DNA of 23,748 nucleotides from Carex sylvatica (GCA_964058845.1 CAXKVR010000271.1:1-23748); one strand, 5' to 3'; shown: positions 10,497 to 21,739, numbered from the stretch's first letter. Program-made: numbers and translations. The notes: generated by a model not told the origin, from the sequence alone.

Positions 10497-10639
10497 CCAC
10501 CTTCTGTATTCCTTTGACATCAAAACCCCTTTTAATCCTTTTACAGATCTACTCCATAATTGATTTTTAAAACTTTAATCTACTTACCAATTACATAGAT
10601 TAATATGACATATTTATACATTGTCTTCAAATTCTAATT

Positions 10640-12400
10640 GGAATGCAGCAGACTGAGAAGACCGAATCTGAGCAACGTCTCACCTCGGAGTATCAGACGT
10701 CTGATACCTCTATCGGTTATCCACCAAGACTAACCAGAGAGAGATTTATTTCTTTTGCCAGAAATACCGTAAACTGCATAATTATGCAAAAATACTATTC
10801 ATCGAGAAAAGATGAAATAATATTTATCACGATCCGCTAGATGGTAAAGTTTATCACAAGCATGTGATTCTTATCCACCGCGTGCTTCGCAAAAACACTA
10901 TTCACCGAGCTTGTGAACTATAAACAGCAACCGTAAACGGAGAGAGAAAACATATTAATGAACTGATCAGACAATTCAATAACGTGAATTAGTAATTTTT
11001 CTCTTTCACCTCACCTCTCTATTTATAGACAAATGAGGAGGTTCGCCAAAAGACGAAAATGCCCCTCAAGCTTCGGCTATTCACCATGCATGCCATGGGT
11101 GTGGCAGTTTTGGAGGAAGTAGCAAAATTTGATTTTTGCACTTAGGCCCAAAAATCAAATCTAATTGTTTTGAGCTTTTCGATTTGGGCTTTTAATTTTA
11201 ATTAAGGCTTTAATTATTAATGGACTTTAAACCCATAATTAAAATACATAATTAATAATTAAAATACAAATAATATATATATATAATTGTGATGTACAAT
11301 TACATTTCTCTCGGTTGTTGTTTCGGTAACTTTTACATAACGTACCATGTCTGTTTATAAATTAACTTTTTATTTTTGCTTTGCCATTTTTACATGACAT
11401 TTATAATTTAATTATAACACGTATAATTAATTATAATTATCTTATTATTAATCATAATCAATTTATAATTAATCAATAAGATTCTCCGATTAACTCCTAT
11501 ATGGTGTGACCCAATAAGATCTGTGTTATGTTGATAAACAGAATTAAAACTGTTTTAACTTCTATAATCATAGGAGGCATCTGACATATGCACTATGACC
11601 ATTCAATTACACAGATGATGATGTATTGTATAATATCATGATCCAGTAAACTATTTTACTTGTATCAGTTCTTCTGTCTCATAGCTATCAGATCAGTTTC
11701 AAGGTAGGTGTGTGTCATTCTTGCCAACTTAATCTTTTCTTGATCTTGAGCAGATTATCAAATTTAATTACTCTTGTAATTATACCGGTAGCAGATAATC
11801 TTACTCTATCAAGGGACCCAGTGATGCTATAACACGTATAGAGATACGAGGGACAATAGTATTTTTGGTAAACCATCATTTTCTCAGCTAAGCTATGCAT
11901 ACAGAAGTGCTACCGTTATAACTGCTTTTTATGAACAACGTTAGATAACACTCACACATACACATCTCTTAGTAGGAACGATGAATGCCTCATACTGTAG
12001 AACTTAATACTGAATGAAAACATTAATGACACAAAGACAATTCCATTTAATGTTTCATTCGGGGTCTGTCAAATATCATGTTCCTAGAACACGTATCTAT
12101 GTGATTAAAATGTCATCTCTTGTCAGTGGTATGTAAAACTTAACCATCTTTTAATCCACATACTAACCTTGTAGGGGTCAATTAGTGTCCCTGTTAATTA
12201 CCTTAGTTAGTGACTTTTAAGAATATATATCATCTATATTATAAAGTTTCATAATTTTAGTCATGAACTCGAAATGATCCATAAATGTAATAATACCCAA
12301 GGCAACAAAATAATAAATAAACATTTAATTCATGAATAAAGTTTTATATCATAAATTATAAAAAATATATATATCAAACTGAATGATTATAATTTCCCTT
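10640..12400 (-). mobile_element. Possible decayed LTR retroelement fragment or solo LTR
   Basis: Read on the minus strand, this long non-coding stretch resembles an LTR. It has an AT-rich 5' half and a clean TATA box (CTATAAATAGAGAGGTGAGG, about 11029-11010) in a GC-richer context. A long leader of moderately GC-rich sequence follows. The region differs in composition from the flanking spacer and has no ORF. Within the leader, GCAAAAATACTATTCATCGAG at about 10786 nearly repeats at about 10888. I found neither TG..CA termini nor a target duplication nor gag-pol, so the call and the ends are tentative; a host promoter fragment is the alternative. Confidence 0.3.
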
Positions 12401-12527
12401 GTACTCGAGTGGATGAGTTGGATCTCCTCCGGTTGGTCTGGATGACTGGATCAACTTATGCAGGGGGGTGAAGGATCCGTATATTTCCAGGTATGTGACT
12501 CAACACAATTCAATTCAAAAATAAAAA

Positions 12528-12675
12528 GACTGAACACAATTGAAACGGACGGTCTAGATTTACTCTCAGCTAGTGCCTATTCGGGATGGCGCAGGAGTCA
12601 GTATTATTTGTGATTTGAGATTCGAGTCAAATTAAAAGGACAATCCTTGACCGTCCGTTTCAATTACACTCAGTC
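12528..12675. mobile_element. Short TIR element, about 148 bp
   Basis: The left arm GACTGAACACAATTGAAACG, continuing GACGGTC, pairs with the complement of the right arm (GACTGAGTGTAATTGAAACG, GACGGTC), 24 of 27 identical. The spacer is about 94 bases and GC-richer than its flanks. No clear target duplication is visible. A degenerate copy of the end, GTGACTCAACACAATTCAAT, stands just left at about 12496. Confidence 0.55.
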
Positions 12676-12904
12676 AGCTAACCTGAGGGGATATGAATTG
12701 GAGGTATGAATCCCTTCAAGGCAGTCACGGGCATCTTTACTGTGCAGTGTGCAGAAAGAATACTGGGCATCTTTACTGTGAGCTACCGGACAGATGAATA
12801 CAGGGAATCACAAGTGGAAATTTTTTTTTTTTTTTATTAATCGAATTTTTTTTTATTTATTTATTAATCCCAAGGGCTTCAGATCAAAAAAAAGAAAGTG
12901 GAAA

Positions 12905-13288
12905 TGAATTTTTTTATTAATCGAAAATAAAATTAAAAAATATATCATTTTGTTGAAAAATCGAAATCTATGAAAAATATGATGATTCATCCCGTCCAAC
13001 TACAGTGTCTGGATGGAATAAATCATTTCGTCCAAATTAGTACTTTGCTAATTTTATCAAGCAGAATAAAAAAAAAATTTGGACCGAATAGATTATTTCG
13101 TCTAATACTGTAATAATTTTTTTTTGTGTTTGGTTTCATCTAAGAAAAAAAAAATTATGCTATAGTGCTTCTGTTCCTTTCAAGATTTATTTTTTAATTA
13201 AATTACTAATTAAAATTAAGATTAACGGATAATTTATCTCATTCAGACACTATATTTTTTATTATTATTTTCGATTAAAAAAAAAATC
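12905..13288. mobile_element. MITE-like inverted repeat upstream of the haem-protein gene
   Basis: Two pairs of inverted segments are nested symmetrically. The outer pair contains AATCGAAAATAA followed by AAAAATATA at both ends (near 12920 and, inverted, near 13270). The inner pair is TACAGTGTCTGGATGGAATA near 13001, matching the complement of sequence near 13255 (TATAGTGTCTGAATGAGATA). Arms together span about 130 bases each side. There is no ORF and no target duplication I can be sure of. Its right end is about 340 bases before the start codon of the next gene. Confidence 0.5.
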
Positions 13289-13625
13289 GGAAAAAAAAAA
13301 TTCAGGTATCGGGCAGCCTCTCGTTGCAAAGATCCTGCCCATCTATGACTACGACCAATCGATGTCCGGTCAACTTTGGAAACTGGTATCTAAATGACAT
13401 AATTGCCCGTCTCGTCGCACCTAATTACCAAACTCTTTCTCACTATGATTTCCAGTCAACTAGAATTAGGGATAAAACCGTCCATTAACATACCCAAATA
13501 CAAGATTCAGCCTCATCTGGAGGACTGGAGCCAAATTTTCATGTCAGCTGCTGCGAGGCGGCCCTCTACCTTCCCTTCTCAATTTCTCCCCGATTCTTAA
13601 GTGCATCTCTCGTAGATTCTCAACT

Positions 13626-16447
13626 ATGAGACGACTAGCCGCGTCGTTTCTCGTCGCCATAGCTATTTCGTTCTCTGCGATTTTGTGCGTACGGTCACAC
13701 GAGCACCATGGCGATTCGAGCTGCGAAATGGACCCCAACGTGCGAGTACTCGCAGAGTATCGTCAGGGAATAGTGACCATCGATGGACACTTGGACGATT
13801 GGGATGCGATTGACGGCTCGGAATTTGAGCTGCGTCCTGCGCTTGATCCAGATGAGGATAAGAAGTACCAAGGTGGCAAGATCACTGTGAAGGTTTGACC
13901 GAATAAATCTTTTATTTTTCTTCAAATTTTGCTTATCTCGTTAAGTCAGGGACTTGATGAGCTTGTTAGTTGCTTAATCCTCAGTATTTTACTATTTTCA
14001 GTGGTGGATCAAATTTGAAATTGTTTTGAGATTGCTTAATTGAAGAACTGACAAATCTGCTCTATCACTAAAGTCTATCTATCAGTTCAAGGATTAAGCT
14101 TGCAAAAAATTATGCTCGATTTTACCATTGGTCACATAAACTACAAAATTCACCCAAATTATAGTTGCTTACTTTACCGATGTCTACTCACTTGGTATCT
14201 TCAGTGATAAATATTAGTTTTTGTAGCACGTAGCATTCAAATAAATCGCCACCAAATTATGTAATTTCTTAATATCTCTAGTGATAATCTCCTCTGAATT
14301 CTGATTGCTCAATGTTCACTATTGGTGAGTAATTTCTTTTTCTTTATTGTATTTGTTTAAATTTGGTGAAATGATTACCAATAGCACATTTCTTGGTTGT
14401 TAGATATTAGGAATCAAGAGATCATGATTTTAGTCCTCCCCTTGTCTTAATCATGGATCTATGAGTTTTCTTCGCTTCATGAGAAGACTTTCATGAACTT
14501 CTTTTTTTATATCATGGATTAAACTGTCCATCTTTTGTTTATATGGGATGCCATTTACTTTTTCATATTGGACTGTAGGCAATTCATGATGGCAGCAACA
14601 TTTACTTTGCACTTCAAGTCGATGGGGAGTATGCCTACACCAAAGGGTAATCTTGGTCTTTTACTATGCTATTGTATTTTGTCAAGTAGTTTTATCTTGG
14701 GAATATGTGGAATTATATTTAACCAGGCTTCAATTGTTTTGTACAGTTCAAATCAGCTGGTTTCAGCCATTTGGTTTTTTTATTGGTACCTTGTCCAAAA
14801 TGCAAAGTTTAAGACTTCATCCTCATTTGTTACTAAGTTGATGCAATTGCAGTGAAAGGAAAGAAACAGTTACAGAAAAATTTAAGATTTAGAGATTTAA
14901 TTACCCTTTTGATGGATATTTCATTCATTTTTGTAAATTCAGTGATAGCACACAATGCCCTTCGGTGGCTCTTATGTTTCAAGTTGGTGAAAATGCCACT
15001 TACGACAGTGTAAAGCTTTGTTCTCCATCTTATATTAAAAGCTATATGAATAAAATTCTTTTTTTTTGACCAAGTCTGTTTTTTTCTTTAATTTTAAAGT
15101 ATCTAGAGTATTTTTCCTTTTTAGATGGGCGGATGTGCAAATTTGCCTGGAAGCTGCACAAGCCAATCCTGTCAAGGTCATGAAGTTGATATAATGCATT
15201 TCTCTATTGGCACTGCTATACCAGGCCGCTTATATGGGGGAAACATATATGACAACACAGCAGGAAATGGTGGTGACAGGTATAGATTAATTTCCTTGTC
15301 CTATGGGACAATTCTTATGCAAAAATGTTTAATTGATTGTTCTCATTTTTCCTTTTTATTCTTCTTATTTGTTTTATTTGAAGGTTCGGCCATCTTGTTG
15401 ACGTATATGCATGGAATCCACATTGTCGGTACCTTGATGGAGTGGGCCCTGATGGTAAGCTCCTTTCTTTAAATCTACAAACTGATTTGATAATCAAACA
15501 CCAACAACTGATTTTGGCTTTACTTTTCTAATGTTATGCTGCTGCAGTGAATAACACAAATGCTTTGAATGATTGGCATGGAGCATGGTGGCACAATTCA
15601 CTAATGTTGCATTCAGGTACCTTGTTAGATTTTTTTAGTAGTAATGAAGGCATCAGCTCTAGCAGAAAACTTGATCAATGAATAATATTGAACTGTGAAA
15701 AATTAAATAATATTTTACAATAGGATATGTTGAAGGGGATAGTCCATACGCAACACAAGGTCAGAAGGGAACATACTATTTTGAATTCTCAAGGCCGCTT
15801 AGGACAATGGACCGCTTCCAACAGGTACTAGTGCTTCTACTCATCTTTGTCATATAAAAATGCCAAGCTTTTAAAAAAACAATTAACGGCAAGGTGTCAT
15901 TTAATGATTTAATCAGTTTAAACGCAATATAAACACCATTTGATGGTGTGTCTTTAGAAGATTTTAACGCCAGGGAGCCCATAAAATGTTATATATTTAG
16001 GTTCTCAAGGAAAATTTTCAATATTGATCCCAAAACCAGCTGAAAAAAATATCAACCATTACTTGCAGCTACACACCAATTGCCTGCTGGTACCAATAAT
16101 GACTGAAATGGTGCTTTCCATCTAATCATCACATATCACTACAGGATGTACAATTCACCATCGGCCAGGTTAGCAAAATTGCGGTTGCTTTCTGGTACCC
16201 TACTGGAGGCCATCCATGGAGCAAGTCACAGCACTATTCCGGCAGTTGCAACTGGATACCACTTGATGTTGCATCAGCATCTCAGGCCTCTCTTTCACAT
16301 TCCAATAACAGTTCTTGGGATGCCATGACAGCTTTCTCGCTGCTCCTCTCAGTAGTTGCCTTTTGCATTTCAATTTTTGTCGGGTATTGGGTATCAAAGA
16401 GAAAGAATGTGCCATTCATGCCGATTGAGATGTCCCCAATGAGGTGA
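13626..16447 (+). CDS. Membrane-anchored EB_dh/cytochrome c-552-like haem-domain protein
   Basis: Eight exons: 13626-13892, 14579-14646, 14943-15009, 15125-15279, 15384-15454, 15548-15616, 15724-15824 and 16145-16447. All introns are GT..AG, and the joined frame is open for 1101 nt (366 aa). Residues 1-25 look like a signal peptide. From about 45 the protein follows the ethylbenzene-dehydrogenase/cytochrome c-552-like haem-binding fold: the start motif VTIDGHLDDWD is read here as TIDGHLDDWD (51-60), strands IYFALQVDGEY (97-107) and VALMFQVG (120-127), a Cys-rich loop with four cysteines (138-150), YYFEFSRPLRT (250-260), and IAVAFWYPTGG (278-288). A single membrane span (about 328-349) and a basic cytosolic tail (SKRKN) end the protein, so it is type I, probably in the secretory pathway or plasma membrane. 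Plant genomes carry such single-domain proteins, but I know of no established function. Haem ligands cannot be assigned by eye. The gene looks intact. Confidence 0.88.
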
Positions 16448-17512
16448 AAGCAGGAATTTTCATTTTCCATTGTAGATTTTTTATTTTATTTCTGATGTAT
16501 TCATTTTTGGTATTAGGGGCAGTTGGTGTAATATTTTGTATTAGATTTAAAGTTTAGAGTTCATTTTGTATAAGATTTTGCTTTCATAGTTTTGAGATTA
16601 TTTTGTATAAGATTTTGCTTTCGTGAACTTTAGAGACAACAAGATCATTGATTTTTTTTTTTTTATTCAGATTTGATTCATTTGAATAATGAAAATTAAA
16701 CACTGACAGCAAAAAGAAGGGTTTCAAAGGTTTATTCTAGTCGTTCACATAGTTGTTTTAATTCAATAGCTATCCTGAGAATTATTTTGTTATTTTTTGC
16801 ACATTTTCTGGGCTCAATTTGATTATCGGAATAACAATAATATTTTTTTTCAACTAGCTCAATTTTTCCATTTATTTTTCCAATTATTATTTTTTTCTCC
16901 AATTAAAACGGTTAAAAATTAATTTCGTACCAAATTAAAAAAAGGTTTCGTCTTCTCTTAAAAAGAACAGAAATTAAAGAGAAATAGAAAGTAAGGGTTA
17001 TGGAAAGGAGGAAATACCAACGATGCAAATGAACTAAAATTACATGCGAAAGCTTAAAATTATTCTAAATTAATCTCGACTTACTTTTATAAATTTTAAT
17101 TTACTATACATTAATCTAGATCTATTTTTATCTATTTTCATCATACTCTTAAGTTAATCTATATTCCATAATTCTATAAAACATAAATCGAGTAAGATAA
17201 GCAAACCAATCAACCAAGAGAAGGTGACACTGGATCTATTAACACATAGTGCATATATGAGACCCAACTCGTCGACTGAATGTCCTTCTATTCAGGATGA
17301 AACCCACCACACAAAAAAAAAAAAAAAAAAAACAAACAAACAAAAAATAGAACACGGATCTTATGGTCTATCCATTTCTAACGAATACATTTTCAAACAA
17401 ATACTTCCTGTAACAAAAATAGAGATATCGGTTTTAAAGAAAACATACAACAAGAATGACAAGAACTATACATGTACAATCACAAGGACCGAGTCCCTAC
17501 ACAAGTTTTCAC
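16448..17512. other. 3' flank and AT-rich spacer
   Basis: The first 200 bases probably hold the 3' UTR of the haem-domain gene. A 23-base segment, ATTTTGTATAAGATTTTGCTTTC without its final bases repeated exactly elsewhere, occurs at 16563 and again 37 bases later at 16600, so part of the UTR is duplicated. Beyond that the sequence is AT-rich with a long adenine run at about 17313. No gene is supported; the open stretch at 17224-17553 is driven by that run and by poly-T. Confidence 0.45.
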
Positions 17513-17596
17513 GGCCATTTTTATTAATACCCCCTCCAAATTTTTTTTTTTAAAAAATAACTCTGCATTTAATTTTTATTTATTTATGTCCTGACC

Positions 17597-17733
17597 GCCA
17601 GACCCATGGACGGCCCAAATTCCTCATGAAGCGCTAGACCCAGGGGTGGGTCATAAGACAGTGGGGCGCTACACCCACAGGCGGCTCAAATGGCATGTGG
17701 GGCGCCCCACCCACGGGCGGTTCATTATGCATG
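17597..17733. repeat. GC-rich 35-36 bp subterminal repeats
   Basis: Four diverged units start at about 17597, 17631, 17666 and 17702. Each contains an ACCCA..GGGYGG or CCCATGGACGG core, then a CAT-containing spacer, and GCGC marks the joint between units (GTGGGGCGC twice). Composition is sharply GC-rich against AT-rich flanks. They lie just before the probable transposase promoter, where MULEs carry transposase-binding sites; that role is inferred. Confidence 0.65.
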
Positions 17734-17734
17734 C

Positions 17735-17775
17735 TTTTATAACTCCGTTTTTTCTCTCTCTCCTGCCCACTCCAA
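17735..17775 (+). promoter_or_regulatory. Probable transposase promoter (TATA box and CT-rich initiator)
   Basis: TTTTATAAC at 17735-17743 follows the GC-rich repeats, and a pyrimidine-rich run (TTTTTTCTCTCTCTCCTGCC) follows it, a common arrangement at plant transcription starts. A 5' UTR of about 60-90 bases would then reach the predicted splice donor at 17833. The start point is not mapped. Confidence 0.4.
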
Positions 17776-17832
17776 CCATTACCATCACTCCCGGCAGCAG
17801 AAGCGGGCGATTTTTTTGGCAAAAAGCGACAG

Positions 17833-18150
17833 GTATTATTTAAATTCTATTTAATTATTTAGTAATTAGTCAATTACTGTTCGATTACTGTAGTATTTAC
17901 TGTACAATTACTGTATATGTACTGTACAATTACTGTAGTATTTACTGTATAATTGCTGTAGAATTTACTGTACAATTACTGTAGAATTTGCTGTACAATT
18001 ACTGTAGAATTTGATGTACAATTACTGTAGAGTTATCATTCAATTACTGTAAGTGTTGCATTTATCTCTAGCAACAAGTTTTATTTTTTTATTTGCCATT
18101 TATTATTGTACAATTACTGTAATACTTATTAAATTTTTGTTTAAATGTAG
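17833..18150 (+). repeat. TACAATTACTGTA repeat array in a predicted 5'-UTR intron
   Basis: Between a GACAG/GTATTATT donor at 17833 and an AAATGTAG acceptor ending at 18150, the sequence is built of about 20-23-bp units (TACAATTACTGTAGAATTTG and variants), at least seven of them from about 17870 to 18040 and one more near 18108. The unit is close to an inverted repeat of itself (TACAATTACTGTA against TACAGTAATTGTA). The acceptor lies 15 bases before the transposase ATG. Intron status is inferred from splice consensus only. Confidence 0.55.
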
Positions 18151-18165
18151 TTTGTTAAGGAAAAT

Positions 18166-21100
18166 ATGTTAGTTGCACTGTATGTGGGCAGTAAGCTACA
18201 AAAGGGTGTAGATGGCGTGTATTACACGAAAGATGCTGCATTTGGCTTCGAGGTTAATGAAAATACCACATTTCAGGAACTCAAGCAGCTAATATATGAA
18301 AAGACTGTTGTAAACCCCAACAGGTATGAAATAGAATTGGCTACACGGATTGATAACTCACAAAGGGGTGGGGCGGGTAGACCTTACTTTGAGAGGTTTC
18401 CAATAATAGATGCGAATTTATGGAGAGTTGTGTACACTAAATTTGTGTCTAGTGGGGTCTCGGTAATTGACATATATTCAAAAAGGGTTCCCTGTGCTGG
18501 GGCTGGAACTTCTAGTGTGGCTGGAGATGGACCTTCAGGTTATGACAATTCGGATTATGACAACCAGGGGTACCACCACTACTCATCTTATGACAACCAG
18601 GGGTACCACCACCACTCCTCTTATGACAACCAGGGATACCACCACCACTCCCCTTATGACAACCAAGGGTACCACCACAACTCTCTTGAAAATATTGAAG
18701 AGTTACCACCACCACCCAGACAGACACCAATAATCCCTAGATTTTCAACTATGCCAGAGTCAGGACCGGTACCCTTTAATCGAACTGATATTGATATTGA
18801 TGTTGATGCTATTGATGCCATACCAGAAAATAAAATGGAAACAAGAGATGAATACGAAGGGATCTGGGAATCTGATGACTTATTAGATGGCGATGCAAAT
18901 GTACCAGGTTTATCCAGGGAAGAAAAATTTTCGATTAGAGGTCGGAAAAATAAGCATCCTGTCGCTACATTCAACGATACCACAGCTTTTGAAGAGGCAG
19001 ACATTACTTATTTTGGCCCTCGTGTTGTATACAATGACGAACCTGCCCGGGGCAACTTTATACCAACATAGATGAACTTATAAAGAAAATCTATGAGACT
19101 CATGTTCACGGCAACTGAAAATGTAAAATACACAAAAGGGACCGAACAAGTTTAGTTGTACTATGTAAAACTCACCCGCGGTGCGAGTTCTGCCTTTTTG
19201 CAACCCTTGCGGGTTCAGGAGAAGCATGGATGATTAAGAAATGTGAACCACCCCATACATGCAAGTCTGCATCTACAAGGACAGACCATTCACAGCTGAC
19301 GGCATCATTAATTGCCGATGCAATTGAGGAAGACATTAAGGAGGACCCATCTATGAGCATCAAAGCGGTGACTAGAATCGTCAAACACAAATACAAATAT
19401 GTAACACCAAAATACAACAGGCTGTGGAGAGGTCGCGAACTTGCCATTTGCAGAATATTTGATAGTTGGAAGGATTTATACGGCTATCTGGCACCATTGC
19501 TCCAGGCCATGGCAAGTACAAATGTCGAAACTGTATATGAGCGGTGGCATGGCCCCTTTTTTTATAAGGAGGGAGTGCTAATAGAGGGAGCTCAACAATT
19601 CAAGGGCATAGCATGGGCTTTTGGTGCTTGTATCCAAGCTGTGCCATACATCAGATCCGTTATCAGCATTGATGCATGCTTCATGTCTGGCCGTTATGAG
19701 GGGAGGTTACTGATAGCATGTGCATATGATGCTGAGAACCAGTTATTGCATTTGGCCTTTGCAATTGTTCAGAAAGAGAATGGTGAGAACTGGAGATTCT
19801 TTATGCAGTTTTTAAGAAGACGGGTGATTGGGGAAGAAAATTTTTTCTGTGTGATATCAGACCAGCACAAAGGAATAAAATATATTTTTGATCGTGAAGA
19901 TTACGGTTGGTCAACGCGTACTGGGCAGTGTGTGCATAGATTGTGTATGCAACACGTTGCGGAGAACCTTTCCAAGGCAACCAAAAATGACAAGTGGGTT
20001 CTAGAAACATTTAGACAAAATTGCAGAAAGAAAAAACCGAGAAGGGTGGTAGAGATGACTAGAAATTTTGCAAAGGTATATATATTTTAATTGTTTACAT
20101 ATATTATTGTATTTTTCGAAGACTGTTTCTTTAGTACAATTATTTACTTATATTATTTTATTTTCTTATTTTTTTTAGTACATGCCAAAGGCAAATCTCT
20201 ACTTAATGAAGGTGGGCAAAAATAATCCCAGAGATGTAAACGAAGATCCAGCATACGAGAAAATATATCAATCCCGTGATGGAGGTTGGCGTTGGGGAAT
20301 TATGACCACCAACGGGTCGGAGTCGCTGAATGCAGTCTTCAAGCAGAGCCAGATGTTGCCTGTGGCTGCAGTTGTAGAAGACACATTCTACAAGTTAAAT
20401 GCCTGGTTTCAAGAACGGCGTGCTAAGGCCGCAGAATTAATAAGGATGAACCAGTCATTTTCAACAAGAGTGGAGGAGAAACTAAAACAACACAAGGACA
20501 AAGATGCAACTATGAACGTGATCCCGATGGATAATGATGGTATAGAATTTGAAGTGCAAAATTCAAATAAATACGTTCCTACCAGCCGCAAACCAGATGG
20601 CACTATGGAGTTTGTGAAGAGGGCTTGCAAGTACGTGGTTAAATTCGGAGATGCCAGGGCGGTAACCTGTACATGCCAAGGACCCCAACTAAGTCACATA
20701 CCCTGTAGTCACGTGATGGCGGTATGCCGAGTGAGGAACTACTGTGAGGACCACTATGTTGCTGACATTTATCGTACCGATTACCTTACTTTCACTTGGG
20801 GTGGATCTTTCCATTCTTATCCCGATCAGCATGAGTGGCCTGCATATGTCGGTGATAGAATACTCCCTTCAGAAGGATGGATAAGAAAGGGGATGAGGAG
20901 ACACAAGCGTGTTGTAATGACCATGAACGAGATGGGTGGTAGGCGACTGTCGGGAAATCGAGTTCATCGTTCTGTTTCTGACAGACGCACGGCAGGTATG
21001 TTTTTTTTGTTATATTTAGATGCATTGCAGTTGTGTTTTATTAATTTATGATTTTATTATAGTAATAACTGAACTGTATTATTATGTTCAGATGCCATAA

Positions 21101-21270
21101 ACGCAGACAATGAAAGAGAAAATGCTAGAGTTGTTGCTGAAGCAACTGGTAGAACATAACCCCCCCCCCCCCATCCTGCGAGCCAAGCATCTACAAGTAA
21201 TGCCGCACCTGTTGCTGGTACAAGAAAATCTAGTCGTTTTTTTGGTTTATTCGGGCGTCGGGGCAGATAA
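18166..21270 (+). pseudogene. mudrA-like MULE transposase, decayed
   Basis: The ATG at 18166 opens a 301-codon N-terminal part with a PB1-like MULE start (to about residue 105), a Tyr/His tandem repeat and an acidic linker ending at TAG near 19069. The family match continues one frame over (DELIKKIYE at 19071), so a one-base shift separates them. A TGA at 19116 follows. Then come a C-x5-C...HTC zinc finger (about 19167-19262) and the transposase core: first catalytic Asp at 19671 (SIDACFMSGRY), second at 19860 (ISDQHKGI), and a C-x2-H motif (LCMQH). I could not assign the third acidic residue. A 103-bp intron (20076-20178) leads to NGSESLN and a SWIM zinc finger CTC..CSH (20668-20712). A second intron (20996-21091) leads to the tail. 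TAA at 21157 stops the frame 37 codons before TAA at 21268, directly before a run of 13 C. The core is open, but a full-length product is not possible. Confidence 0.88.
18556..18687 (+). repeat. Four-copy 33-bp in-frame repeat (YDNQGYHHHSS)
   Basis: Four consecutive units at 18556, 18589, 18622 and 18655 each encode an 11-residue block YDNQGYHHxSx. Nucleotide identity between units is high, so expansion is recent. It lies in the linker between the PB1-like start and the DNA-binding part of the transposase. The reading frame is kept, which suggests it arose while the protein was still expressed, or by chance in units of 33. Confidence 0.9.
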
Positions 21271-21475
21271 ACTTACTCTTTTGCTAGTGTAAACTAAGCT
21301 ATGAACTTTAATTGTATTGTTCAATTGTAAGTGTATTGTTGTGCTTTAATTGTATTGTTGAACTATTTTAGACTAACTCAGCACTACGTTGTGATAATTT
21401 AATTGTCACACAAGATGATAAGATACATTAAAAAATATCTTACAACATAAAAACTACGTTGATGAATTAAAAACC

Positions 21476-21718
21476 CTACTTTTTATCAGCCGCCGGCTTG
21501 TTAGCAGTCGACTTTCCATTAGTGACACCCGACGATGTGCTCGCCTTACCAGTACACGAATTTTCATCAAATTTTTTTTTCAGATATGGATATTCCAGAA
21601 AGTCATCGTCAAAAAGAGGGGGATTTTCAGTAGGTAATTCGACACCAAGTTTTTTCAAAAGAAGTATGCAATTACAGTGACACTTGGAATGCTCAGTACC
21701 TCTTTTGTTATTATCCAT
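21476..21718 (-). CDS. Small ORF of unknown function within the MULE
   Basis: ATG at 21718 in a good plant context (AACAAGATGGAT) opens an 80-codon frame ending in TAA at 21478-21476. The product begins MDNNKRGTEHSKCHCNC, has a hydrophobic LLLKKLGVELP segment, an acidic aromatic part (PPLFDDDFLEYPYLKKKF), and a Ser/Thr/Lys/Ala-rich tail ending KPAADKK. I do not recognise a family. It lies between the convergent transposase and PMD genes. Unlike both of them it contains no stop or frameshift, but it is short. It may be an independent small gene or the last exon of a longer one; the frame has no ATG upstream of 21718 and runs into AT-rich DNA. Confidence 0.45.
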   Translation of the reverse strand: MDNNKRGTEHSKCHCNCILLLKKLGVELPTENPPLFDDDFLEYPYLKKKFDENSCTGKASTSSGVTNGKSTANKPAADKK

Positions 21719-21739
21719 CTTGTTCAACAACAAAACAAA

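Noticed and set aside
10690..10712. GGTATCAGACG, similar to a retrotransposon primer-binding site
   Set aside because: It lies in a local palindrome (GTATCAGACGTCTGATAC), with no LTR end next to it, so the likeness is probably chance.
14535..14855. 106-codon ORF on the plus strand
   Set aside because: It crosses exon 2 of the haem-domain gene in the wrong frame and runs into an intron.
15125..15472. 115-codon ORF on the plus strand
   Set aside because: It reads through a spliced intron of the haem-domain gene; only 15125-15279 is exon, and the next exon continues in another frame.
17870..18040. CRISPR-like repeat array
   Set aside because: Repeats are about 20-23 bp, tandem without unique spacers, and sit in a plant transposon.
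18654..19004. 116-codon ORF on the minus strand
   Set aside because: It is antisense to the transposase N-terminal region with no recognisable motif.
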